Virus record (IMG/VR): IMGVR_UViG_3300008107_000074
Coordinates: 1 to 64,000 of that record
Strand: one strand, 5' to 3'
Length of the DNA: 64,000 nt
Origin: a virus
The stretch's first letter is position 1; each line of letters opens with the position of its first letter. The position numbers were made by a program, and so were the translations under genes. This document shows, one piece after another, positions 6,680 through 16,037 of the stretch. The notes under the pieces are model-generated. The model made no database searches, was not told the origin of the DNA, and was given only the letters and a program-made list of their open reading frames with translations.

Positions 6680-9046
6680 TTAAGAAATTTTTGGTGTGAT
6701 AAAATCAATTGAACTAATGTTGTTATCTTTTTTGACCATAACCAAATTGTCCGACCAGTTTCTAATTAATGGGTTATGGGAAATAACAAATATGTGTTCA
6801 AAATAATCTTTAATTTTTTTGAAGAACTCTCCCACCATTTCCAAATTCTCATCCGCAATTTTACCAAATACTTCATCCATTACAACAATATTTGGTTTGG
6901 GTAATGACGATATCTTGGTTAATACGCTTCGAAGGGCAAGTGATGAAATAGTTCTTTCATAACCCGAACCACTAACGAGTGGTTTTACTACTCTAGTTTC
7001 AGTATCAATCATTATAAATTCAACCTCGTTTCTCTCGTTGATGTTCAATTCTAAAATAAAGTGACAACTATCAACTAAAAGTCTGTACAACTCTTGGTTA
7101 ATTAGTGGGACCATATTTTTTAAAATAACCTTTGAGATTCCATTCTTACCGAAAACGGTTAGGTAAACCTTGAAGATAGATTGAGTTTCATTTTCAACTT
7201 TTATCTTTCTAATTAAATCCTTATTAGTTTCAATTTTTTCAGTTAAAGTTTGATTCTGATTTTTTAATCTTTCAATAGTAGTGCCATAACTTCTTAGATT
7301 TGCATTGAGGGTTTCAATTTGAGACTTTAAACCCACAATTTCAGCATCTATTCTTTGATTCTCTTCTAACTTTTGTTTGTTGCGGTCATAGTTATCAAGT
7401 TTTGTTTGTAACTTTTCAATTTCTATTTTTTTCTGCTCGACCTCCAACTCATACCTTGTCTTTTTAATTTTGTTTTTTTCGTACCCATCGTACTCTTTTT
7501 TCAAATCAATAAAGACCTTTTCCTTTTCAGTTAATTCATCATACTTCTTACGATTATCTGTTTGAATTTTCCTAATTGATTCGACCAATTCTTTTAATTT
7601 ATTTATTTCATCAGTGTGGTCAACCTCAGCTAATGCTCTTTTACAGGTCGGACATATTTGTCCTTCCTCTAATTGTTTTATTAGTTCTTCGTTTCGTTTA
7701 ATGGAGTCAGCATTTACTCTACCTTCCACAACTATTCCATTCATTTCATCTTTTAGTAACAAATGATTTTCCTCAAGATAAAACTGTGAAGGTTCTTTTA
7801 CATTAACAGAATCGGCGTTAGTAATTGAAACTTGTTTTTGTTTTTCCAAATTACTAATATCAACCTTTATTTGACTTGTATTGGTACGAATTAAATCTTG
7901 GTCAATATCTGTGTTTCTTTTTGACAACAAATCATCTCTTTTATTTTCCGCATTTTTTAAGGTTGACTGAGTTTTTGTTGTTTCAATTTCTAATCTAGAT
8001 ATTTCTGATTTGTTTTCATCGATACCTTCTTGAAAAGAAGTAATCTCTGTTTCCAAATCATTCATATTATGATTATTGGAAATCAATTTTTTACTCCATT
8101 CACTTTGAATTGTTTTACAGATTTCTTCTTTTTCTTTAAGAATTTCTAAACCTAAAAACTTTGTAAGTATTAAACCTCTTGCAGTAGGTTTTGATTCAAT
8201 GAGTTCTTCTAAATTATTTCCAGTTGTTAATATTGTTGATAGAAAATCTTCCTCTGTGCCGATTGCCTTTGTTATAAAATCTTCAGTTTCTCTACGTTGT
8301 TCACCTGTTAAATTTTCAATCGTACCATCTTGATTTTTTTTATAAAAATCCAATTTATTTGTGACGGTATAATCACCACTTTTTGTTTTCTTACGTGAGC
8401 TTATTCTCTCAATAATGTAGTCCTCATTGTCTATGGTTATGTATCCCTTAACTTTTACTTCGTCATTGTTACTGAACCTATTGAAAATTTCTGAATTGGT
8501 TTTAGTTTTTGTGGTTTTATTAAAAAATAAAAACATCATTAAATCAACTGTTGCAGTTGACTTACCACCAAAATTTTTGGGTGTAGATTCTACAACTGTG
8601 ATGCCGGGTAATATGGTAAAATCAATCTCATTGTTTCCCCCATAGGACAGGAAATTTGAAAATTCAACCTTTTTGATATACCATTTAGTGTATTTGATTC
8701 TATCACCGTTTTTACGGATGAATTCTTCATTTACTTTATTGTCAAGATTATTAAGTCTTTCTAATGATATATTGATTTCATTCTCCTCAACGAAATCTTT
8801 CATCAAAGTTTTTTGGTACTGAAAATCAGAAATATTTTCTGTTATGTCTAATGACGCTAATTTTGTTTGGTCATCATTGGATATAACTTTAGTTATAATT
8901 TGAACGTACTTTGTGTTGTATTTCTTTTGAAAATATGATTTAACTCTATTGAGTTTTTCAGAGGTGAAGTTCTCATGTGTATCCTGCCATGTAACTTTAA
9001 TGTAGGGATTTTTAAGATTGGTTACTTCTTTCTTTGTAGTGTCCAT
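6680..9046 (-). CDS. gp46: gp46/SbcC-like recombination endonuclease ATPase subunit
   Basis: 788 aa SMC/Rad50-family protein. Residues 1-120 are an extra N-terminal region not present in T4 gp46. The ATPase core then starts (KKVEFSNFLSYGGNNEIDF). The P-loop region is GGKST at 160-164, with the first canonical Gly replaced (ESTPKNFGGKST). Long coiled coils flank a zinc hook, CPTC, at about residue 462. The C-terminal lobe carries the signature-like SGSGYERTISSLAL, Walker B NIVVMDEVFG and H-loop VISHNP. With gp47 it forms the Mre11/Rad50-type complex that resects DNA ends for recombination-dependent replication. Its gp47 partner is about 1.4 kb upstream, separated by three small genes. The start overlaps the upstream gene by 25 bases. 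Confidence 0.92.
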   Translation of the reverse strand: MDTTKKEVTNLKNPYIKVTWQDTHENFTSEKLNRVKSYFQKKYNTKYVQIITKVISNDDQTKLASLDITENISDFQYQKTLMKDFVEENEINISLERLNNLDNKVNEEFIRKNGDRIKYTKWYIKKVEFSNFLSYGGNNEIDFTILPGITVVESTPKNFGGKSTATVDLMMFLFFNKTTKTKTNSEIFNRFSNNDEVKVKGYITIDNEDYIIERISSRKKTKSGDYTVTNKLDFYKKNQDGTIENLTGEQRRETEDFITKAIGTEEDFLSTILTTGNNLEELIESKPTARGLILTKFLGLEILKEKEEICKTIQSEWSKKLISNNHNMNDLETEITSFQEGIDENKSEISRLEIETTKTQSTLKNAENKRDDLLSKRNTDIDQDLIRTNTSQIKVDISNLEKQKQVSITNADSVNVKEPSQFYLEENHLLLKDEMNGIVVEGRVNADSIKRNEELIKQLEEGQICPTCKRALAEVDHTDEINKLKELVESIRKIQTDNRKKYDELTEKEKVFIDLKKEYDGYEKNKIKKTRYELEVEQKKIEIEKLQTKLDNYDRNKQKLEENQRIDAEIVGLKSQIETLNANLRSYGTTIERLKNQNQTLTEKIETNKDLIRKIKVENETQSIFKVYLTVFGKNGISKVILKNMVPLINQELYRLLVDSCHFILELNINERNEVEFIMIDTETRVVKPLVSGSGYERTISSLALRSVLTKISSLPKPNIVVMDEVFGKIADENLEMVGEFFKKIKDYFEHIFVISHNPLIRNWSDNLVMVKKDNNISSIDFITPKIS

Positions 9047-9528
9047 TTGTTCTTCTTTAAGTTATAGGTTTGAACGTGTTCTTTTTTAAATGACATCCAT
9101 TTTTCTATCTCTTCACTATTGTTTGGTTTGAATTCTGTGAAAAGTATTTTGTCTTTATTCTTAATTGTGGTTGGTTTTATTAATATAACTTGAGTAAAAT
9201 CTCTGTTTGTTCTAATAAACCAATGCTTATTTTTGTTTGGGGTTATAGTATCACCTACTTTATCGTACCAATACTTTACCTTCCGTATTGGAATATTAAC
9301 AGTCCTAAAATCATAACCACTAATCAAGGAATATTCATTCTCCCAAAAATCACCAATCCAACCCCCTCTTTCCAACTCCACACCAAATGAATTATCGTCA
9401 ACACAAATTAAATCAATTGCTTTTGAATTAGGATGTGACTCGAACAAAATGTTAAAAACTTCTTTAATGAAAATTTTAGCAAAATTTCTTACTTCAGTGT
9501 CATCAAAACTTCTTTTTATGTAACCCAT
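9022..9528 (-). CDS. Hypothetical protein, 168 aa, possible nuclease-fold
   Basis: Visible elements are IDLICVDDNSFGVELERGGWIGDFW, then NIPIRKVKYW, then KHWFIRTNRDFTQVILI. The pattern of an acidic residue in a strand, a basic strand, and an FIR-N-TxVILI strand loosely recalls PD-(D/E)XK-type folds, but I cannot place a full active site. It overlaps the gp46 start by 25 bases, so it is probably translated with the recombination nuclease operon. Function unassigned. Confidence 0.6.
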   Translation of the reverse strand: MGYIKRSFDDTEVRNFAKIFIKEVFNILFESHPNSKAIDLICVDDNSFGVELERGGWIGDFWENEYSLISGYDFRTVNIPIRKVKYWYDKVGDTITPNKNKHWFIRTNRDFTQVILIKPTTIKNKDKILFTEFKPNNSEEIEKWMSFKKEHVQTYNLKKNKWTLQRKK

Positions 9529-9556
9529 TTAAAATTTTTGAACATCCCGTCAGGGT

Positions 9557-9901
9557 TTATTTATTGAATCTACTTTCTTCAAAGAATTCAACTATTCCAT
9601 TTATAGCCCATACACTTCCCGCGGTAAACATACCGTCAAAGAAAATAGATGGTAACCAATGAATACCAAAATGAGTTGTCATTCCCCCGAGACAGATTGA
9701 AAAGAAGAATCCAACCCATGTTGATGTACATAACATACAACTAATCAATCCTGAAATAAAATTTCCAACTCCTTGTAAAGGAGCGTATTCATTTTTGGCC
9801 CAATTATGTATGGAATCTCTTACAGAGTCAAAAATAGAACCGTAAACGATTATAGTGCTCATTCCATATGCTGCCATAATCCAAATAAAAATGTTTGTCA
9901 T
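9557..9901 (-). CDS. Membrane protein, DUF1360-like, 114 aa
   Basis: Three to four hydrophobic segments are seen (about residues 2-20, 44-58, 60-75 and 84-104). The central SCMLCTSTWVGFFFS resembles the paired-cysteine and WVG signature of the small DUF1360 membrane family. Size and topology would also fit a holin. It sits alone among recombination genes behind a T-tract-containing leader (9919-9942). DUF assignment is tentative. Confidence 0.55.
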   Translation of the reverse strand: MTNIFIWIMAAYGMSTIIVYGSIFDSVRDSIHNWAKNEYAPLQGVGNFISGLISCMLCTSTWVGFFFSICLGGMTTHFGIHWLPSIFFDGMFTAGSVWAINGIVEFFEESRFNK

Positions 9902-9918
9902 GTTTGAATGTATTTTAT

Positions 9919-9942
9919 AAAATATATGAAAAAAAAATCAAT
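9919..9942 (-). promoter_or_regulatory. T-tract leader element, similar to one before the sigma gene
   Basis: On the coding strand it reads ATTGA, nine T, CATATATTTT, 17 bases before the ATG at 9901. A near copy (ATTGA, eight T, ACATATTTTT) lies at 4818-4840 before the sigma factor. Two matching leaders upstream of unrelated genes suggest a promoter class. The evidence is only two copies in an AT-rich genome. Confidence 0.3.
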
Positions 9943-9949
9943 AAAAAAA

Positions 9950-10471
9950 TTATTCACCATATAAAGATGAGAGGTTACTGTCCTTCATAAATTTACCCTT
10001 TCTGCCGAGACCCTCTAATGATTTTGTTAGACTTTCCAATTCAGACTTTAATTTCTCATTTTCAACTTTTAAAGTGTTTAATTCTTCGTCATTTTTTACC
10101 TCAATAATCTTTTCAATTGGGACTTCTTTTATAACCTCTCTTACTACAATCTGAGTATCCCCTTTTATCTCCACCGGTACCTCTTTAATAACTTCAACAG
10201 GTACCTCTTTAATAACTTCTCGAATAATTTCAATTGGTTTTTCAATTATCCTATCTACGGGAATCTCTTTAATAATTTCTTTGATTACTTCCTTCTCTAC
10301 TATCTTTTCACCAGATGAAAATCCAAATGGTACTTCACCGTACTTTACAATATTGAAACCTTTTTTAAAAACTTGTTCCGCAAATTCTTGAGGATTCTCA
10401 ATTTTGTTTAATTCACAATACTTTATGAATTCATTATCTAATATTAAGTAGTTTTTCTGATTCATTGTCAA
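9950..10471 (-). CDS. Hypothetical protein with Val/Pro repeat and coiled coil, 173 aa
   Basis: Three parts are visible. Residues 7-45 are a small helical domain (DNEFIKYCELNKIENPQEF...KKGFNIVKYG). Residues 58-125 are a charged repeat of IKEVPVEVIKEVPVE type. Residues 125-155 form a coiled coil (LKVENEKLKSELESLTKSL). It overlaps the gp47 gene by 38 bases, so it is likely coexpressed. Function unknown; the layout suggests an extended adaptor with a coiled-coil end. Confidence 0.6.
   Translation of the reverse strand: MTMNQKNYLILDNEFIKYCELNKIENPQEFAEQVFKKGFNIVKYGEVPFGFSSGEKIVEKEVIKEIIKEIPVDRIIEKPIEIIREVIKEVPVEVIKEVPVEIKGDTQIVVREVIKEVPIEKIIEVKNDEELNTLKVENEKLKSELESLTKSLEGLGRKGKFMKDSNLSSLYGE
10117..10294 (-). 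repeat. In-frame repeat encoding (I/V)IKEVPVE units
   Basis: Repeated plus-strand words such as acctctttaataact and tcaataatttc encode successive E-V-P-V-E/I-I-K-E units inside the 173-aa protein. Copies differ by synonymous and conservative changes. Confidence 0.6.
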
Positions 10472-11240
10472 TATCTAATATGTCAGATATGGAGAAATGT
10501 AGAAAAGGTTGTTCATTCTCTATATCATAAGTATGGTATTCATCGTTTACCACGTCATAAACACCGTATCCGTGATAATTAACTGTCTCACCAAAATTTT
10601 GTTGAATCAGAGAACCAATCATGATAGCTTTACCTCCGTTGGGTAAGTCAAACATTTGTCTTTTATGGATATCACCACAAAGTAATAAATCCAAACCAAC
10701 AAAGTTTAATGGTGAGTAGGCATTTTCAAACTCGAACCCTAAATCAGTGGACAAACCTTGTATTGGTCCATGAAATAAACCAACATAAAATTTATTATCC
10801 TCTTTTTCAAAATCGGGTTTTTGATTGTGTTGATATAAAGAGTAAACCACCCAATTAATGTTCTCATCCTCATATACCCCACTGTTTTTGAAATATTTGA
10901 CATTTTCATTATTCAACATTTCAACAATTGGGGTAATACTATCCAATCTACTCACATTATTTTCTAAAAAATCATGGTTTCCTGGTATTATTATAACAGG
11001 TCCGATGTTTTCGTGTAACTGTGTTAGGAACCAAGATGTGAGCATCATTTGTTCGTTTGAGATATTAATTTTTTGATGAGCAATGTCACCAGTAATGACC
11101 ACTCTTATCTCATCGTAATTACAATCTTCCACTCTTCTCATCGCATCGTCAATTACCATCTTGAATTGTTTCTTATACATGTCATGTAATTGAAAGGTCC
11201 TGATGTGTAAATCAGATATGTGTATAATTTTTCTTATCAT
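10434..11240 (-). CDS. gp47: gp47/SbcD-like Mre11-family nuclease
   Basis: 268 aa calcineurin-type metallophosphoesterase. Metal-site motifs appear in order: D10-x-H12 (ISDLHI), G51-D52, GNHD at 87-90, an FHGP motif, and CGDIHKR. The later IMIGSLIQQNFGE segment is typical of SbcD/Mre11. It should be the nuclease partner of gp46 in end resection, recombination and DNA repair. Its ATG overlaps the stop of the upstream PD-(D/E)XK nuclease gene by four bases, and its end overlaps the 173-aa coiled-coil gene. It is shorter than T4 gp47, with little beyond the nuclease domain. Confidence 0.93.
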   Translation of the reverse strand: MIRKIIHISDLHIRTFQLHDMYKKQFKMVIDDAMRRVEDCNYDEIRVVITGDIAHQKINISNEQMMLTSWFLTQLHENIGPVIIIPGNHDFLENNVSRLDSITPIVEMLNNENVKYFKNSGVYEDENINWVVYSLYQHNQKPDFEKEDNKFYVGLFHGPIQGLSTDLGFEFENAYSPLNFVGLDLLLCGDIHKRQMFDLPNGGKAIMIGSLIQQNFGETVNYHGYGVYDVVNDEYHTYDIENEQPFLHFSISDILDIDNESEKLLNIR

Positions 11241-12091
11241 TTTAAGTATTTTTTTATATCCATTTGTAAAATCGAATTGGTCATGTCCGATGGGACTTTG
11301 TATTCCGTAAACGTCCCATTATCTTTAAGATGTGTAATGACACAACCTAATAATTTGATATCTGAAAACTTACTACCTTCCAACATTTTTAATAATAGTT
11401 TACCATACAATGGTAGTTGAACATAATAGTGACTTAGAGCGGTATCATAATAGTTTTCAAAAGGGTGTAACATTTTTGAAGTATAGGGTTGTATTTGAAA
11501 ATTCTTTTCTTGGTTTGTTTTCCAATCCGTAACAACAATTCCAAATCCGTCTTTTTGTTTGTTCATCATCAGCCAGCATTTATCAGGTTGACCAACATAT
11601 CCTAGTTCAGGGTCACCCAACACCATTTCAGTATCTAAGAGTACCGCACCTCTTTCTTCCATCAAGGTTAAAAAATCTTTACCCGCTGATATCATACTGT
11701 CACTCTTCATGATTTGTTGATTGTCACATTCAAAAATTGGTTGTCTCACATCTTTATAATTACCATATCTACCAACTAAATCAGTTTCTAACATGTAATG
11801 AACCCTACTACCTAAATTTGTAGAGTAATCACCCGCTTTCTTCCATTTTTCTAACAATAAACGAGTTTCTTCCTCGTCACCATCTGTCATTTGGTAAGCT
11901 TTAGATTCTGCATCAAATGGGATGTAAAATTTTTTAATGACTTTTGATACGGATGGAAAATTATTTCTATGTTTTCCATCTAAATCTCTCATAAAATAAA
12001 TGTGTTCATCTTCATAAAAAGTAAGTTCTAACTCCTTTTTTCTAATTTCAACACACTCTCTGATTTCCTGTGCTATTTCTGTTAAATTCAT
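11237..12091 (-). CDS. PD-(D/E)XK nuclease, RecB/Cas4-like
   Basis: 284 aa. The RecB-family motifs are visible: LGSRVHYMLE with H98, YVGQPDKCW with D170, VVTDWKT with D189 and K191, and the QLPLYGKLL helix (Q-x3-Y). This set defines a Mg-dependent DNA nuclease of the PDDEXK_1 group. Placement directly upstream of gp47 and downstream of the primase suggests recombination, end processing or host DNA degradation. It overlaps gp47 by four bases and ends one base from the primase. No helicase domain or Fe-S cysteine cluster is present. Confidence 0.88.
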   Translation of the reverse strand: MNLTEIAQEIRECVEIRKKELELTFYEDEHIYFMRDLDGKHRNNFPSVSKVIKKFYIPFDAESKAYQMTDGDEEETRLLLEKWKKAGDYSTNLGSRVHYMLETDLVGRYGNYKDVRQPIFECDNQQIMKSDSMISAGKDFLTLMEERGAVLLDTEMVLGDPELGYVGQPDKCWLMMNKQKDGFGIVVTDWKTNQEKNFQIQPYTSKMLHPFENYYDTALSHYYVQLPLYGKLLLKMLEGSKFSDIKLLGCVITHLKDNGTFTEYKVPSDMTNSILQMDIKKYLK

Positions 12092-12092
12092 T

Positions 12093-13031
12093 TTAATCTA
12101 ATTTAAATTCTTTGTATTCGGTTAAGTTTCCTTGTAAATCTGCAATGTCTTTGTCTTTAGGTAGTTTCACGATGTTTATCTTACCCAATAGTTTACCACA
12201 ATTTAATTTGTGATATAATTTTTCTGCGTCGTCCCACGCATCACCATCTAACAATATTGTCACTTCACATCTAAGGTCATATATTTTATTAAAGAGTAAA
12301 TCACTTATGTACTTACCTAACATTGGGACGGCATTATCTAAAAAAATAGAGTCAAACGCACCCTCGACTAAATAAATTTTTTTTGACCAATCTATCAAAC
12401 TTTCATTAAAAATAATTGTCTCTTTTTGTACGTCAGGATTTTTATATTTTAATTTAGTTTTTGACAAAAATGAACGTGCAACAAAGTAATTGATTTGTCT
12501 CCATTCATTATAAGATGGAATTATTATTCTATTCTCATATGGTCCTGAGAATGCAAACCCTATATTGTGTTTTCTTATTATTTTGTCAGTAACGTTTCTC
12601 TTTTTTAGATACGCCATGGCTTGTCTATAGTGGTGAGTCAATTTAACACCGTCACTTGGATTGTTAAGTGCAATAAATTCTTTGGGTAATTCAACTTGTT
12701 TGAATTGTTTTACCACAAGTTCTACCTCATCAGGTTTTAATAACTCATATCTTTTTAGATGTTTTTCGTTTCCATATTTTTTTATGAGTTTGTAAACCGA
12801 GCCATGGGTATTGTATAATTCAGAACATGACCAACACTTATAAACCAACATTTTGTAATTGATTTCCAAGTTACCTTTACCATCACCGTGGTCTAATCCT
12901 TTGATTTCGTGGGAACATACTGGACAATCAAACGCCAACTGTCCTTTGTATTCGTTGTGCATTCTACAGTCACCAAGAATATCTTCAAGGATGTCAATAA
13001 CAGGTTTGTATTCAATGGCAACTGATGGCAT
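12093..13031 (-). CDS. DnaG-type DNA primase
   Basis: I choose the ATG at 13031 (312 aa) rather than the in-frame ATG at 13073, because the longer form would run into a terminator hairpin (13074-13110). A zinc-binding domain is formed by C36-x2-C39 and C66-x2-C69 (FDCPVC, KCWSC). A TOPRIM domain follows, with IYLVEGAFDS and ILLDGDAWDDAEKL. A short RNA polymerase-like region lies between (KKRNVTDKIIRKHNIGFAF). It should make RNA primers for lagging-strand synthesis with the gp41-like helicase encoded at 57932. No C-terminal helicase-binding domain is obvious, so the protein is compact compared with bacterial DnaG. Confidence 0.9.
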   Translation of the reverse strand: MPSVAIEYKPVIDILEDILGDCRMHNEYKGQLAFDCPVCSHEIKGLDHGDGKGNLEINYKMLVYKCWSCSELYNTHGSVYKLIKKYGNEKHLKRYELLKPDEVELVVKQFKQVELPKEFIALNNPSDGVKLTHHYRQAMAYLKKRNVTDKIIRKHNIGFAFSGPYENRIIIPSYNEWRQINYFVARSFLSKTKLKYKNPDVQKETIIFNESLIDWSKKIYLVEGAFDSIFLDNAVPMLGKYISDLLFNKIYDLRCEVTILLDGDAWDDAEKLYHKLNCGKLLGKINIVKLPKDKDIADLQGNLTEYKEFKLD

Positions 13032-13073
13032 AGATAAAATATACAAAATAAAAATTGTAAAACCAAACCGCAT

Positions 13074-13112
13074 AAAAAAAGGTGGGGGTTATACACCAAA
13101 ACCTCCCACCTT
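13074..13112 (-). terminator. Rho-independent terminator between resolvase and primase genes
   Basis: Arms ggtgggggtt (13081) and aacctcccacc (ending 13110) form a GC-rich stem with one bulge. On the minus strand the stem is followed by seven T (13080-13074). It ends transcription coming from the RuvC-like gene, and it argues against the longer primase start. Confidence 0.8.
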
Positions 13113-13202
13113 ATGTCAAAATACTAATGCTATCTTGACATTATTAGTTATTGAATCAAATTCTTTTCAAAGTATACACAATCATTTTCATAAAAACAAA
13201 TT

Positions 13203-13811
13203 TTAATTGGAAATACCTAATTTTTGCATGTTCACAAATCCAATCACCGCTGTTGCCGCATCACTCATATCGTAGTTTTCTTTTTTCAATTGACCGTTTT
13301 TACCATACAACCACTCTACCTCAGGACAAACGGTATTTACGTTTTCCCATATAATGTGTTTCTTGTCTATATCTTTAGGTAAACCACCAAATAAAACATT
13401 CTTACCCTTATCGTTTTTACCAACTAAGCTTGGAAATGCATATTTTCTTGCATTGTAGGTGGTAATGAAAGTAGGTACAATACCTAAAATCTCATAACAC
13501 GATTTGAGAATCATTGTGTTGTATCTCAATAATGTTCCAACAGTGTAAATGTTATTTGAATTTAATAGTGGTTCCTCAATAACAACTCGTGTTATCCCCA
13601 CATCTTTATAATCTTCTAAATGTTTTTTAAACGCCTGTGCCTTCTTTAGAAGTTCCTCAATCTTATCTTCAGGTTGAGGTTTTATTTTAGGAGAAAAGTG
13701 TGTCAATTCTAAAAGTCGCGAAGAATTAACATCAAATAGCGCCCATCCGATGGTCTTGGTTGAAATGTCTAATCCCAAAATTTTGGGTGCATTCTTAAAT
13801 TTTATACTCAT
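13203..13811 (-). CDS. RuvC-like Holliday junction resolvase / RNase H-fold nuclease
   Basis: 202 aa. The RNase H-fold acidic residues are in the expected order: D15 in ILGLDISTKTIGWAL, E79/E80 in RVVIEEP, and D181 and D184 in YDMSDAATAV. The spacing suits poxvirus/phage RuvC-type resolvases. In phages lacking endonuclease VII these enzymes cut branched DNA before packaging. It is followed by a 90-base spacer and a strong terminator, so it closes the transcript that runs through the fibre genes. Confidence 0.85.
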   Translation of the reverse strand: MSIKFKNAPKILGLDISTKTIGWALFDVNSSRLLELTHFSPKIKPQPEDKIEELLKKAQAFKKHLEDYKDVGITRVVIEEPLLNSNNIYTVGTLLRYNTMILKSCYEILGIVPTFITTYNARKYAFPSLVGKNDKGKNVLFGGLPKDIDKKHIIWENVNTVCPEVEWLYGKNGQLKKENYDMSDAATAVIGFVNMQKLGISN

Positions 13812-13849
13812 ATAAAAATTATATGAGATATCATTTAAATTGTAAAGAG

Positions 13850-16000
13850 TTAGAAATCTATTTTTATTGCGAATACTTGTGTTCCGCTTCTTTTTACAGG
13901 ATTGGCGGTCTTACCTATTGCCAACACTTCTTTATTTTCGTTCAATAAAGCAACTTCTGTAATTCTCTTATCTTGACCTGTAGTATACGTTGGATTTTGT
14001 GTAACATTAAATTGACTAGCCGGTAAGTTCACCAAGAAATTCATTTTCTCAATATCCGTTGCTCTTACCAATTTAATACTACCAGGAAAAGGTTGTTCAT
14101 CACCAAACTGTGGTGCTGTTGATGGTTGATTTGGTATCTCACCAATATAAGATTCTAAATCAAATATTGTAGTATCATTATCGTACATGTCAAAAGTAAC
14201 TTGAAATGAATAATCAACTAAGTTCGCAGGGTTAATTGTGTTACCAACAGTATGATTTGGTATATATTGAGTCATATCCAATAATTTCCAAAGATTTGGT
14301 TCAGGTAAATCACCATAATTGGTAACTTGAATTAATAATTGGAACTGATTAGCTATAAACCCATTTTTAAAATTACAAGTACTACCTGTTACCATATCTG
14401 TGAAATAACCATTTGCGAACTTGACATATAACTGACAGGGAGTTGTATAATAGGTACTACCTGTTGTTGTTTCGAATTTAGTATAGTAGTTACAAGGTAA
14501 TCCATTCATTTGGGTATCACCCGTGTAGTTTAACATGTATGTTAACCATATAGTCTGTTCAGTTGAACCAGAATAAAAAGATTGTGCGGCTGGTAAATCA
14601 CTTGGTAATAAGTTTATTTTTGGTGAAGGTAGTGTGTACTTTCTGTTAGATTTATAATCCATAACAGCAACCAACTCTTGGTCGTCAATGACAACTACTT
14701 TATTGTTTACGAAAATTTTACCAACTCTATTTCCAATCTCATCTAATAGATATCTGTACTTGATTTTTTGGTATGCGTTTTTCTTCGAACTAACAAAGTA
14801 ATCTGTTGTGTCCATAGTAAGTAAAGCACCTATTGTTGTACCAGTATTTCTATGGTATTGAATAAATGGGATATATACTTCAAAATATTCTAAATCTGTT
14901 ATCGTGTTACCAATTGAGTCTTCTAACAATGCTTGAGATTCCGTATTATTTGTGCTTATATAATCGTCGTACTTATAGAATCTTTCAGGGTCATTTTTTA
15001 AATCTCCGAGTTCTGAATAATGGATTACAGCAATACATCTTTGTTCCTCAGGAGTAACTTCAATCACTTCATTATATGAATTTTTATAAGAAGTGGGGTT
15101 AGTTACCGTGGTACCTGAACTTGTTGTAAATGTTTGACCACTTGATGTTGTATAACCTAAAAATTGTTTAGTTGATACGTGTTTGTTTGATGTAAAACCT
15201 GTTATGTTTTCGTCCACACCATTAACGTCAAAACCGATTGGTTTCATACCCCAAACGACATTCATGGTCCATGAATTTAATTGTTGTGTTGGGTCAATTT
15301 CCGCGGGTTTACAGTTTGGATTATATGTTACACTTACAGGATATTCATTTTCACAAGAATTACATACCACTTGAGCGGGACCTGTACATCCTGAAAAATT
15401 AGGTGTCGCTCTATCAAGATAAAGTGTATTTCCTGTTACACCTGTAATTTTATATGTTAAACTGTTTGTTTCACCAGTGATTACAGGATGATTTGGGTCA
15501 TTACCACAAAATCCACCATAAACTATTGTAATATACTCACAGTCATTAAAACTAGCACCTGTTAATACGGTCACACTATTATCACCTGTCATCGCGGATA
15601 ATGATATTTGTTGAGTTTCACACTCAACACTCGTTCCTGTACAATTACTACTATCATAATCAATATACTCGGTTACAAAACCGGCAGGACCCATAACGTT
15701 TCTTAAAGTATCGGTGGTTGAAGATTGTACGGGAATACCATAAACCGTAGAACCCGTGTTACTACTATCTAATTTATAGGGATATTTTACACCCCCTTCT
15801 TTATCAAAGGGTGCAAAGACCATTTGAAATGGTTGTGAGTTTAATCCTGTAAAATTATCAAACGGTGATGTGTAATCAAATTCAGAATCCCCAATTTGAA
15901 AATATGCGATGTTAAAACTACCTTTTGCAATAGAATTTCTACCCTTTTGGGTGATTCTAACTGATAAAAATTCTGAATTATTATTACTTAAAAAACTCAT
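13850..16000 (-). CDS. Virion structural protein, 716 aa
   Basis: The N-terminus (SVRITQKGRNSIAKGSFNIAYFQIGDSEFDY) resembles a conserved opening found in large tail or fibre-associated proteins of Bacteroidota phages. The rest is Thr/Gly/Asn-rich beta-type sequence, with Cys-containing stretches near residues 125-235 (including CNSCENEYPVSV). No enzymatic motif is seen. It is the last gene of the structural block, directly after the Thr-Pro-linked proteins. A TATTTAT element lies nine bases before its ATG (16010-16016). Probably a tail or baseplate-attached protein; the exact role is unknown. Confidence 0.7.
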   Translation of the reverse strand: MSFLSNNNSEFLSVRITQKGRNSIAKGSFNIAYFQIGDSEFDYTSPFDNFTGLNSQPFQMVFAPFDKEGGVKYPYKLDSSNTGSTVYGIPVQSSTTDTLRNVMGPAGFVTEYIDYDSSNCTGTSVECETQQISLSAMTGDNSVTVLTGASFNDCEYITIVYGGFCGNDPNHPVITGETNSLTYKITGVTGNTLYLDRATPNFSGCTGPAQVVCNSCENEYPVSVTYNPNCKPAEIDPTQQLNSWTMNVVWGMKPIGFDVNGVDENITGFTSNKHVSTKQFLGYTTSSGQTFTTSSGTTVTNPTSYKNSYNEVIEVTPEEQRCIAVIHYSELGDLKNDPERFYKYDDYISTNNTESQALLEDSIGNTITDLEYFEVYIPFIQYHRNTGTTIGALLTMDTTDYFVSSKKNAYQKIKYRYLLDEIGNRVGKIFVNNKVVVIDDQELVAVMDYKSNRKYTLPSPKINLLPSDLPAAQSFYSGSTEQTIWLTYMLNYTGDTQMNGLPCNYYTKFETTTGSTYYTTPCQLYVKFANGYFTDMVTGSTCNFKNGFIANQFQLLIQVTNYGDLPEPNLWKLLDMTQYIPNHTVGNTINPANLVDYSFQVTFDMYDNDTTIFDLESYIGEIPNQPSTAPQFGDEQPFPGSIKLVRATDIEKMNFLVNLPASQFNVTQNPTYTTGQDKRITEVALLNENKEVLAIGKTANPVKRSGTQVFAIKIDF

Positions 16001-16037
16001 GGTTATAATATAAATACTTTAGTTGAGATAATCAATT

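Noticed and set aside
13032-13073. Primase start at 13073 giving a hydrophobic N-terminus (MRFGFTIFILYILS)
   Set aside because: The extension abuts the T-run of a terminator hairpin and resembles translated leader. The ATG at 13031 leaves a normal zinc-domain primase.
13113-13202. Possible promoter (TTGACA on the minus strand near 13116) before the primase
   Set aside because: The matching -10 would fall inside the terminator hairpin at a 20-base spacing, so it is unlikely to work.
16009-16016. T4 late promoter TATAAATA
   Set aside because: The exact octamer is on the plus strand, opposite to transcription. In the gene direction it reads TATTTATA, so I report it only as part of the TATTTAT pattern.
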